A stretch of DNA of 64,000 bases from Avena insularis (lineage: Eukaryota; Streptophyta; Magnoliopsida; Poales; Poaceae). The notes under the pieces are model-generated. The model ran no database searches and was not told the origin of the DNA. It saw nothing but the letters and a program-made list of their open reading frames with translations. The stretch lies in NCBI GenBank assembly GCA_023614405.1, contig CM042693.1, positions 159,418,731 to 159,482,730 of the forward strand, given 5' to 3'. The translations under genes were made by a program, and so were the position numbers. How positions within the stretch are numbered: the stretch's first letter is position 1; each line of letters opens with the position of its first letter. This document shows, one piece after another, positions 55,096-64,000 of the stretch.

Positions 55096-57872
55096 AGTTG
55101 GTAAAAGGAAACTCTGGATTTCTCCATGGAACCCTAGAATCTCTAGTTGGAGAATTTTCTTAGAATGCCGAGAGGGAGGTAGGTGCCGGGTTTGGGCTCA
55201 ATCCGCGTAGTAGATCCACGGTCTGGGCAGTGAGAGGGAGGTCTAGGGTTGAAAGCCATGTTAACTCCTACTCGATAGCCATCCGGGGGTGCGCCGTGTG
55301 CCAAATGTCCCGGTTTTTCTTGTTGATGATTTTACATTGGTAGTGTGTGACACGCAGGGGCTACTAGAGCTGGTTTTGTATTTTTCTTGATTTTTGATGA
55401 ACTTACCATTGCCTGGGTTTAGGGGTGGGCAAAATTGGCAAACCAGCCTGCGTGCGCAGGAACATGAGGCCATTGCAACCTTGATCCTAGGCACTTGCCT
55501 AGCCTAGGTACCCCATGAGGCACCCCAAAACATTATTTTCTAGAAAATACAGGGCAATTTCTAGGGTACCTACAGTTATAAACCGCAATTGCCGGGGCGT
55601 GACTCGGGGAAAATACAGTATATGCGTACACCAGGAGATGAGCACCAACCTCCCGGGGATGGCGGTCCGCCACAATGTAGCATGCGTGTAAATTTCCTCG
55701 GGCCCTAGGGAGTGCTCAATTCTCGCACCTCCTTTGCAGAATCACCGGTTTTCCGGAGTCGGTAAATGAAAAGTCTGGATTTCTCCATGGAACCCTGGAA
55801 TCAATAGTTGGAGAAGTTGCTTAGAATGCCGAGAGGGAGGTAGGTACCGGTTTTGGGCTCAATCCGCATAGTGGATCCACGTTCTAGGAAGTAAGGGGGA
55901 GGTCTAGGGTTCAAAGCCATGTTAACTCCTACTTGATAGTCATCCCGGGGGTGCGCCGTGTGCCAAAAGTCCCAGTTTGTCTTTCTTCTGATTTTATGTT
56001 GGTAGTGGGTGACACGCAGGGTCTACTCGACCTGGTTTCATTTTTTTTATTTTTGATGAATTTCCTATTGCCGGGGATCGGGGGTGGGCAAAATCAGCAA
56101 ACATGCAGGCGCACGCAGAAACGCGAGGTCCATTGCAACTTCGAACCTAGGCACTTTCCCAGCCTAGGTACCCCATGGGGAAGACCAAAACATTTTTTCT
56201 AGAAAATACAGGGCAATTTCAAGGGCACCTACAGTTAGAAACCGCAATTACCTGGGTTGACTCGGGAAAATTATAGTATATGCTTCCAACATGAGATGAG
56301 CACCAACCTCCCGGGGATGGCGGTCTGCCACGATGTCGCATGCGTGTAAATTGCCTCGGGCCCTAGGACGCGCTCAATTCTCGCACCTCCTTTGCAGAAT
56401 CGCTGGTTTTCCGGAGTCGGTAAAAGGAAACTCTGGATTTCTCCATGGAACCCTGGAATCTCTAGTTGGAGAAGTTTCTTTGGATGCCAAGAGGGATGTA
56501 GGTGCCGGTTTTGGGCTCAATCCGCGTAGTAGATCCACATTATGGGAAGTGAGGGGAGGTCTAGGGTTGAAAGCCATGTTAACTCCTACTCAATAGCCAT
56601 CCAGGGAATGTACCGTGTGCCAAATGTCCCGGTTTGTCTTGCTTATGATTTTATGTTGGTAGTGTGTGACACGCAGAGGCTACTAGAGCTGGTTTTGTAT
56701 TTTTTCTTGATTTTTGATGAATTTCCCATTGCATGGGTTCGGGTGTGGGAAAAATTGGCAAACCAGCCTGCGTGCGCAGGAACGCGAGGCCATTGCAACC
56801 TTGATCCTAGGCACTTGCCCAGCCTGGGTACCCCATGAGGCACCCCAAAACATTTTTTCCAGAAAATACAGGGCAATTTCTAGGGTACCTACAGTTAGAA
56901 ACCGCAATTGCCGGGGCGTGACTCGAGGAAAATACAGTATATGCTTACACCAGGAGATGCGCACCAACCACCCGGGGATGGCGGTCCGCCACAATGTAGC
57001 ATGCGTGTAAATTTCCCGGGCCCTAGGGAGCGCTTAATTCTCTCACCTTCTTTGCAGAATCACCGGTTTTCTAGAGTCGGTAAATGGAAACTCTAGATTT
57101 CTCCATGGAACCCTGGAATGGATAGTTGGAGAAGCTGCTTAGAATGCCGAGAGGTAGGTAGGTACCGGGTTTGGGCTCAATCCGCGTAGTGGATCCACGT
57201 TCTGGGAAGTGAGGGGAGGTCTAGGATTCAAAACCATGTTAACTCCTACTCGATAGCCATCCCGGGGGTGCGCCGTGTGCCAAAAGTCCCAGTTTGTCTT
57301 TCTTATGATTTTATGTTGGTAGCGGGTGACACGCAGGGTCTACTCGAGTTGGTTTCATTTTTTATTTTTGATGAATTTCCTATTGCCGGGGTTTGGGGGT
57401 GGGCAAAATCGGCAAACACGCCGGCGCACGCAGGAACGCGAGGTCCATTGAAACCTTGAACCTAGGCACTTTCCCAGCCTAGGTACCCCATGGGGCACCC
57501 TAAAACATTTTTTCAAGAAAATACAGGGCAATTTCTAGGACACCTACAGTTAGAAATCGCAATTACCGGGGCGTGACTCGGGAAAAATATAGTATATGAT
57601 TCCAACACGAGATGAGCACCAACCTATCGGGGATGGCGGTTCGCCACGACGTCACATGCGTGTAAATTGCCTCGGGCCCTAGGGCGCGCTAAATTCTCAC
57701 ACCTCCTTTGTAGACTCGCCGGTTTTCCGGAGTCGGTAAATGGAAACTCTGGATTTCTCCATGGAACCCTGGATTCGATAGTTTTAGAAGTTGCTTAGAA
57801 TGCCGAGAGGGATCTGGGTGCCGGGTTTGGGCTCAATCCGTGCAGTGGATCCACGTTCTGGGAAGTGATGTG

Positions 57873-58348
57873 GAGGTCTCTCTCTCTCTCTCCCTATATC
57901 TCTCAGGAGATGGACCTCTCTATTCACGCAAAATAACGAGTTTGCCACCTATACTTTACTTCCATAATCTAGAAGGAAAGTGTACAAAGGCGTATAATTT
58001 TCGTATATGCGTGTCTATGCATTTCCTTTTATTCTCTGAAAATTAGAAATTTTTTGGATTTATATACACGAGGGTATATAAAAATATAAAAAATGTGTGT
58101 ATTTTCTAGTGCAACGAGGGGGAAACGTGGTGGCACGCTCGTCTAACCGGTTGCAACACGTCCACCATGGCACAAGTACGGTGCACTATAATTTCGTGTC
58201 AGCGGGGCTCGAAAGATGCATCCTCTGCACGCGTCGTACCCTTCACATTAGAGCGTGACAATGTACGGGGTGTGGCTAGCCATGATTTAACCAAGCGTCA
58301 TGACCAATTGTGTGAATCAACGGTTCCTCTCGTACTAGGTTTCTAGAG
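57873..58348 (+). repeat. Variant unit V4 (short form) with (CT)n
   Basis: Same layout as V2 and V3, from 'ggtctctctctctctctccc' to 'gtactaggtttctagagtcg'. Confidence 0.8.
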
Positions 58349-61300
58349 TCGGTAAAAGGAAACTCTGTATTTCTCCATAGAACCCTAGAATCTCTAGTTG
58401 GAGAAGTTTCTTAGAATTCCGATCGGGAGATAGGTGCCAGGTTTGGGCTCAATCCGCGCAGTGGGTCCATGTTCTGCGCAGTGAGGGGAGGTCTTGGGTT
58501 GAAAGGCATGTAACTCTTACTCGATAGCCATCCTGGGGGGGGGTGCGCCGTGTGCCAAAAGTCCTGATTTGTCTTGCTTATGATTTTATGTTGGTAGTGT
58601 GTGACACGCAGGGGCTACTCGAGCTGGTTTCGTATTTTTGTTGATTTTTGATGAATTTACCAGTGCCTGGGTTCGGGGTGGGCAAAATTGGCAAACCCGC
58701 TAGCACGCGCAGGCACGTGAGGTCCATTGCAACCTTGAACCTAGGCACTTGCCCAGCCTAGGTACCCCATGGGGAACCCCAAAACATTTTTTACAGAAAA
58801 TGCAGGGCAATTTCTAGGGTACCTATAGTTAGAAACCGCAATTGTCGGGGCGTGACTCGGAGAAAATACCGTATATGCTTGCACCACGAGATGAGCACCA
58901 ACCTCCTGGGTATGGCGGTCCGCCACGACGTGGCATGCGTCTAAATTGCCTTGGGCCCTAGGGTGCGCTCAATTCTCGCACCTCCTTTGCAGAATCGCCG
59001 GTTTTCTGGAGTTGGTAAAAGGAAACTCTGGATTTCTCCATGGAACCCTGGAATCACTAGTTGGAGAAGTTTCTTAGAATGCCGAGAGGGAGCTAGGTGC
59101 CGGGTTTGGGCTCAATCCGCGTAGTGGATCCACATTCTGGGCAGTGAGGGGGAGGTCTAGGGTTGAAAGCCATGTTAACTCCTACTCGATAGCCATCCAG
59201 GGAATGCACCGTGTGCCAAAATTCCCGGTTTGTCTTGCTTATGATTTTATGTTGGTAGTGTGTGACATGTAGGGGCTACTAGAGTTGGTTTTGTATTTTT
59301 CTTGATTTTTGATGAATTTCCCCATTGCCTCGGTTCGGGGGATGGGCAAAATGGGCAAACCAGCCGGCGCGCGTAGGAACGCGAGGTCCATTGCAACCTT
59401 GATCCTAGGCACTTGCCCAGCCTTGGTACCCGATGAGCCACGCCAAAATATTTTTTCCAGAAAATACAGGGCAATTTCTAGGGTACCTATAGTTAGAAAC
59501 CGCAGTTGTCGGGGCGTGATTCGAGGAAAATACAGTATATGCTTCCACCACGAGATGAGCACCAACCTCCCAGGGATGGCGGTCCGGCACGATGTAGCAT
59601 GCATGTAAATTGCCTCGGGCCCTAGGGAGCGCTCAATTCTGGCACCTCCTTTGAGAATCACCGGTTTTCCGGAGTCGGTAAATGGAAACTCTGGATTTCT
59701 CCATGAAACCCTGGAATCAATAGTTGGAGAAGTTTCTTAGAATGCCTAGAGGGAGGTAGGTGCTGGGTTTGGGCTAAATTCGCGTAGTGGATCCAAATTC
59801 TAGGAAGTGAGGGGGAGGTCTAGGGTTCAAAGCCATGTTAACTCCTACTCGATAGCCATCCCGGGGGTGCGCCGTGTGCCAAAAGTCACGGTTTGTCTTT
59901 CTTATGATTTTATGTTGGTAGTGGGTGACACGCAGGGTCTACTCGAACTAGTTTCGTTTTTTTATTTTTGATGTTCCTATTGCCGGGGTTCGGGGTGGGC
60001 AAAATCGGCAAACACGCCGGCGCACGCAGGCACGCGAGGTCCATTGCAACCTTGAACCTAGGCACTTTACAAGCCTAGGTACCCCATGGGGCACCCCAAA
60101 ACAGTTTTTCCAGAAAATACAAGGCCATTTCTAGGGCACCTACAGTTAGAAACCGCAATTACCGGGGCATGACTCGAAAAAAATATAGTATATGCTTCAA
60201 ACACGAGATGAGCACCAACCTCCCGGGGATGGCGGTCCGCCACGACGTCGCATGCGTGTAAATTGCCTCGGGCCCTAGGCCGCGTTCAATTCTCGCACCT
60301 ACTTTTTAGAATCGCCGGTTTTTCGGAGTCGGTATTTGGAAACTCTGGATTTCTCCATGGACCCCTAGAATCTCTAGAAGTTGCTTAGAATGCTGAGAGG
60401 GAGCTAGGTGCCAGGGTTGGTCTCAATCCATGCAGTGGATCCATGTTTTGGGCAGTGAGGGGGAGGTCTAGGGTTGAAAGCCATGTTAACTCCTACTCGA
60501 TAGCCATCCGGGTGGTGCGCCGTGTGCCAAAAGTTCCGGTTTGTCTTGCTTCTGATTTTATGTAGGGGCTACTCGAGCTGGTTTCGTGGGTGGGCAAAAT
60601 CGGTAAACACGCCGGCACGCATAGGGACGCGAGGTCCATTGCAACCTTGATCCTAGGAACTTGCCCAGCCTAGGTACCCCATGGGGCACCAAAAAAATTC
60701 TAGAAAATACAGGGCAATTTCTAGGGTACCTACAGTTAGAAAACGCAATTGCCGGGGCGTGACTCGGGGAAAATACAGTATATGCTTGCACCATGAGATT
60801 AGCACCAACCTCCCGGGGATGGCGGTCCGCCATGAAGTAGCATGCGTGTAAATTGCCTCGGGCCCTAGGGCACGATCAATTGTCGCACCTCCTTTGTAGA
60901 ATCGCCGGTTTTCCAGAGTCGGTAAATGGAAACTCTAGATTTCTCCATGGAACCCTGGAATCGATAGTTGGAGAAGTTGCCTAGAATGCCGTGAGGGAGG
61001 TAGGTGTCGTGTTTGGGCTCAATCCGTGTAGTGGATCCACGTTCTAGGAAGTGAGGGGGAGGTCTAGGGTTGAAAGCCATGTTAACTCCTACTCGATAGC
61101 CATCCCGGGGGTGCACCGTGTGCCAAATTCCCGGTTTTTCTTTCTTCTGATTTTATGTTGGTAGTGGGTGAAACGTAGGGTCTACTCGAGATTGTTTCAT
61201 ATTTATTTTATTTTTGATGAATTTCCTATTGCCGGGGTTCGGGGGTGGGCAAAATCGGCAAACACGCTGGCACACGCAGCCACGCGAGGTTCATTACAAC

Positions 61301-61661
61301 CTTGAACCTAGGCACTTTCCCAGTCTAGGTACCCCATGGGACACCCCAATACAATTTTTTCAGAAAATACAGGGCAATTTCTAGGGTACCTATAGTTAGA
61401 ATCCACAATTACCGAGGCATGAGTCATGGAAAGTACAGTATATGCTTGCACCAAGAGATGAGCACCAACCTCCCGGGGATGGCGGTCCGCCACGACGTAG
61501 CATGCGTGTAAATTGCCTCGGGACCTAGGGCACGCTCAATTCTCGCACCTCCTTTGCAGAATCGCAGGTTTTCCAGAGTCGGTAAATGGCAACTCTGGAT
61601 TTCTCCATGGAACCCTGGAATCGATATTTGTATAAGTTGCTTAGAATGTCAAGACGGAGCC

Positions 61662-61869
61662 CTAGATTTCCCCACGCCATCGCTAAGTATCACGCACACC
61701 CTTCCTTCCCAGCATGACCACGCAATCGTAGCCCTGCGATGTCGAAATTGATGGTGCTCGACCTGTCAAACTTGCTTCATGGTAGGTAAAGACCCTAGTG
61801 ATTGTAAATGCGATCTCCCCGGCCCTCCTTCTCCCCCCTGCTTTTTAATGAAGGGACTCCCGGCCCCAT
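61662..61869. other. Junction between satellite array and exonuclease copy 2
   Basis: Homology to the satellite ends at 'cttagaatgtcaagacggagcc'. The sequence that follows shows no gene or repeat until the exonuclease-flank homology begins at about 61870. Confidence 0.4.
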
Positions 61870-61947
61870 AGCCATACGATGTGCAAATTCTAACGGTTCC
61901 ATTTGCGTGCGACAACATCTAGAACTGCCATGCAGTGTCTGGGTTTA

Positions 61948-62010
61948 CTCTTCGTGTATTGACCATTCAAAAAATATATATATAGGCCTTAAGACTTGGG
62001 ATGGAGGGAG
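61948..62010. mobile_element. Short Stowaway-like MITE fragment (63 bp)
   Basis: Runs from ctcttcgtgtattgaccatt to ...cttgggatggagggag between TA dinucleotides (61946-61947 and 62011-62012). The right terminus is a canonical Stowaway end; the left is degenerate. Confidence 0.5.
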
Positions 62011-62012
62011 TA

Positions 62013-62349
62013 CTCCCTCCCTCCATGTTTAGGTTGCGCATATTTTTTTCATGATTTCTCAAATTAGGATGCGTATTGTGAATGGAAGCCTATTGCTAAC
62101 CTGACTCTTTTGCGCATGATTAAATATTGCATGCAATTAACTTATTATACGTTTCCCTTTCCACAATGATGACTAACCAATGCATGCATGCGTTTTAATG
62201 GGGAGGCTCCACATGGTGGCATGCATGAGTAGTAATGAGTAAATCGGGAAAGGGTTAATTTAGTCTAGGATTTTCCTCCATGACCTTGCATGTAGTCTAT
62301 TGGTATGCGTGTGAAAAAATATATGCATCGTAAATTGGGTGAGAGGGAG
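62013..62349. mobile_element. Stowaway-type MITE (337 bp)
   Basis: The left end ctccctccctccatgttta and right end ...attgggtgagagggag are imperfect inverted repeats, bounded by TA on both sides. It lies back to back with the short fragment on its left. The uninterrupted sequence is present in exonuclease copy 1's flank (28725-28745). Confidence 0.7.
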
Positions 62350-62665
62350 TATTACTGAATATAGCTACCTAAGATTGTGGTGGGATACACAAGATCAGAT
62401 GACGCTGTCCATGAACGAGCACAATCTAAGAACACATTCCTAATATAAGATGCTAGAAAACTCGGCACATCGTGCTTGGAAGTACTGGCACAGACATAAT
62501 TATTGTTATAACGAAGGATACAGTCATAAACACACCTAGATTATAGTTCAAAAGGTAATACACAACATTTCAGAAGTGCTCACACATAGCTATCACCCAT
62601 TGTACTTGTGAAAGAACATATTTTCGTAAGCATAACAAGCCCCATACAAACACAATAATCATGCA

Positions 62666-63482
62666 CTAAAACTGGACATCCCAGCCTATTGGAATGATGG
62701 GCGGAGAAGGCGACCGATCCCAGGATGTCTTCGGGCGCTTGTCCCGGCAGTTAGATTCCTCTCCATCATGGTATCTGCAATAAACCACTTGCCTTGGTCG
62801 TGGTTGAAGGGCGCGCTGCCTGGAACGAAACACTTTGATCTAGCGGTATAGCTTGTGGCTGACATACCCGTCAATAGCAGGGTACTTCAGATTAGGTTCA
62901 GAAAGTGGCTTATCCTCCCAGTAATCATGCCCTAAACACCTCCACCAATATCTCGGGAGTTTGTGCTTCATGTCAGCGTAACACGGGTCGATGAGATCAG
63001 CGGAAAGATCAGCTATCCCAGTCCTGCTGCCTCTCGTCCCTCGGATCTAGTAAATATCTTGTAAGTCCACTTTGTACTCCTATGGGATGAAAATTCCGAT
63101 AGTCAGGCTGTTAAGCAGGTCATTGTCAGACCTGGTGTCAACACTAGTAAATGTTATCTGCTGGTTCACGATAAACTCACCAAAGAGCGACCTAATTCTT
63201 TAGCCCCACCTGCATGAAAATGGATTCAGACAAATAATGTAGCAATAACTTTTGCAAACAAACGGCTCAGGAACAAAATGACAGAAACATGTACCTCTTC
63301 CCATCACCCCCTTCTCGCAAAAAGGCTGGTAAACAAGGACGTGCTCCTTCATGGAGAGTTGCAACACGGCGATCATGCGGCTATCTCGGCTATACTTGAG
63401 GTCGAGCCCGATGAACTTGAACCCGCTTTCTTCTGACGACTGCCAATTCTTGTACTGGGCAATAGTGCGGTTCACCATCTTA
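62666..63482 (-). pseudogene. 3'-5' exonuclease (DEDDy) copy 2, 5'-truncated by an LTR
   Basis: Collinear with copy 1 at 27580-28510, inverted. From 'MVNRTIAQYKNW' it reads motif I as 'FKFIGLDLKYSRDSRMIAVL', with Lys in place of the catalytic Glu. After an intron (AGGTACATG...TTTTCATGCAG) exon 2 gives 'EFIVNQQITFTSVDTRSDND', then stops 'FIP*EY' and 'DLQDIY*IRG' (the second shared with copy 1). Motif III is intact, 'KYPAIDGYVSHKLYR', followed by another stop and an end at 62666. The 5' portion is missing because an Angela-like LTR begins at 63483, within the codons matching 27597-27600 of copy 1. Confidence 0.8.
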
Positions 63483-64000
63483 GTTGGAGATATTCCCAAG
63501 AGGCAATAATAAAGAGGTTATTATCATATCTTCACTCTTATGATAAATGTTTACATACCATGCTATAATTGTATTAACCGGAAACATTAATACTTTTGTG
63601 ATTTGTAAACATAAAAGAGTCCCTAGTAAAGACTCTTGTTAAACTAGCTTGTTGGTTAATATATGATCATGGTTTCCTGATCATGAACATTGAGATGTTA
63701 TTAACAACAAGATCATATCATTAGGAGAATAATGTGATGGACATACTCCTATAGTTAAGCATAGCATAAATATCAAGTCATTTAATATAGTTCAGTTGCT
63801 ATATGATTTTAGATACATAGTAACCTAAATCCTTCGACCATGAGATCATGCTAATCACCATCACCGGATGGATGCTTTGATGACGTCAAACACCATACCG
63901 TAAATGGGTGGCTATAAAGGTGGCATTGAGTGCTCGGAAAGTATGTGTTGAGGCACATGGATCAAGAGTGGGATTTGTCCATCCATATGACAAATAGATA
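63483..64000 (+). mobile_element. Angela-like Ty1-copia LTR (start; runs off window)
   Basis: Begins gttggagatattcccaagag, the Angela-type start with its first T changed or lost (the preceding base is A). It continues with 'ctataattgtattaaccgga', 'ggagaataatgtgatggaca' and 'tgggatttgtccatccatat', as in the minus-strand LTR at 275-1947. It is inserted in the 5' part of exonuclease copy 2. Confidence 0.8.

Larger units (their letters stand above)
47899..61661 (+). repeat. ~660-bp satellite array with higher-order structure (22 phase marks)
   Basis: The mark 'aaactctggatttctccatg' or a variant occurs at 47901, 48563, 49145, 50092, 50756, 51419, 52081, 52740, 53354, 54017, 54497, 55109, 55769, 56428, 57088, 57744, 58360, 59023, 59686, 60340, 60930 and 61590. 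Intervals are mostly 654-664, with 612-616 or 947 where a (CT)n variant unit replaces the second half, and 582, 480 and 590 where deletions occurred. A plain unit holds, in order, 'cttagaatgccgagagggag', 'ggatccacgttctgg', 'cgccgtgtgccaaaagtccc', 'gggtgggcaaaatcggcaaa', 'cctaggtaccccatggggca' and 'catgcgtgtaaattgcctcg'. Minus-strand frames such as 'ADRHPREVGAHLVVQAYTVF' recur in several units but are not conserved as genes. No transposase or LTR motif was found. Confidence 0.92.

Noticed and set aside
47899..61661. Recurrent minus-strand ORFs in the satellite (for example 'ADRHPREVGAHLVVQAYTVF')
   Set aside because: They repeat because the DNA repeats; lengths vary, starts are not conserved and many units carry stops. 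They are not reported as genes.
1..64000. CRISPR arrays, operons, rRNA or tRNA genes
   Set aside because: No short regularly spaced repeats with unique spacers, no bacterial gene density or ribosome-binding sites, and no rRNA or tRNA sequence recognised; the content is that of a plant nuclear genome.

Overview
The window is repeat-dominated plant DNA, almost certainly from a grass and probably a Pooideae species. The evidence is two Angela-like Ty1-copia LTRs at the window ends, grass gypsy fragments carrying the 'putative gypsy type transposon' (Transposase_28) domain, Stowaway-type MITEs bounded by TA, and remnants of gene families expanded in grasses (3'-5' exonuclease, GRF zinc finger, SINA-like, DUF295). 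Species cannot be fixed by eye. I see no rRNA, tRNA, CRISPR or prokaryotic operon structure. Almost every recognisable gene is broken by stops or frameshifts, so this reads as intergenic or heterochromatic sequence with decayed gene copies.

Layout. 1-1947: gypsy LTR fragment, then an Angela-like copia LTR (minus). 4165-8077: a DUF295/F-box-like gene on the minus strand, split by a 3.4-kb LTR. 8129-14957: a minus-strand Ty1-copia element with its 3' LTR (8129-9550) and coding region but no gag or 5' LTR; a 1.2-kb integrase/RT block inside it is present three times in tandem. 15459-16653 and 26303-27132: two halves of one ~171-bp tandem array, split by a non-autonomous LTR element (16654-26302) with ~3.96-kb LTRs and only 1.7 kb of non-coding interior (LARD-like). 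27494-31146: two exonuclease-family copies and a zf-XS-like gene. 31480-32840: an isolated inverted piece of a 660-bp satellite. 32841-37900: two nested gypsy elements. 38322-43335: a decayed Mutator-like (MuDR) transposase gene with an N-terminal PB1-like domain and two coding minisatellites (93 bp and 84 bp). 43765-47568: two GRF zinc-finger genes and a SINA-like gene, all minus strand. 47899-61661: a 13.8-kb array of the ~660-bp satellite (22 phase marks) with higher-order organisation, in which every fourth or so monomer is followed by a variant unit with a (CT)n tract. 61870-63482: a second, inverted copy of the exonuclease pseudogene, holding a pair of Stowaway MITEs and cut at its 5' end by an Angela-like LTR that runs off the window.

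How the parts relate. Exonuclease copy 1 (plus) followed by satellite (minus) at 27.5-32.8 kb is mirrored by satellite (plus) followed by exonuclease copy 2 (minus) at 47.9-63.5 kb. This suggests an old inverted duplication in which one satellite stayed at about two units while the other was amplified to about 21. Insertions can be ordered from nesting: the LARD is younger than the 171-bp array, the MITE pair is younger than the exonuclease duplication (copy 1 keeps the empty site), and the Angela-like LTR is younger than exonuclease copy 2. The strongest candidates for something undescribed are the 660-bp higher-order satellite with its likely seed, the LARD-like element, the 171-bp array with a 57-codon period, and the intra-element triplication in the copia element.
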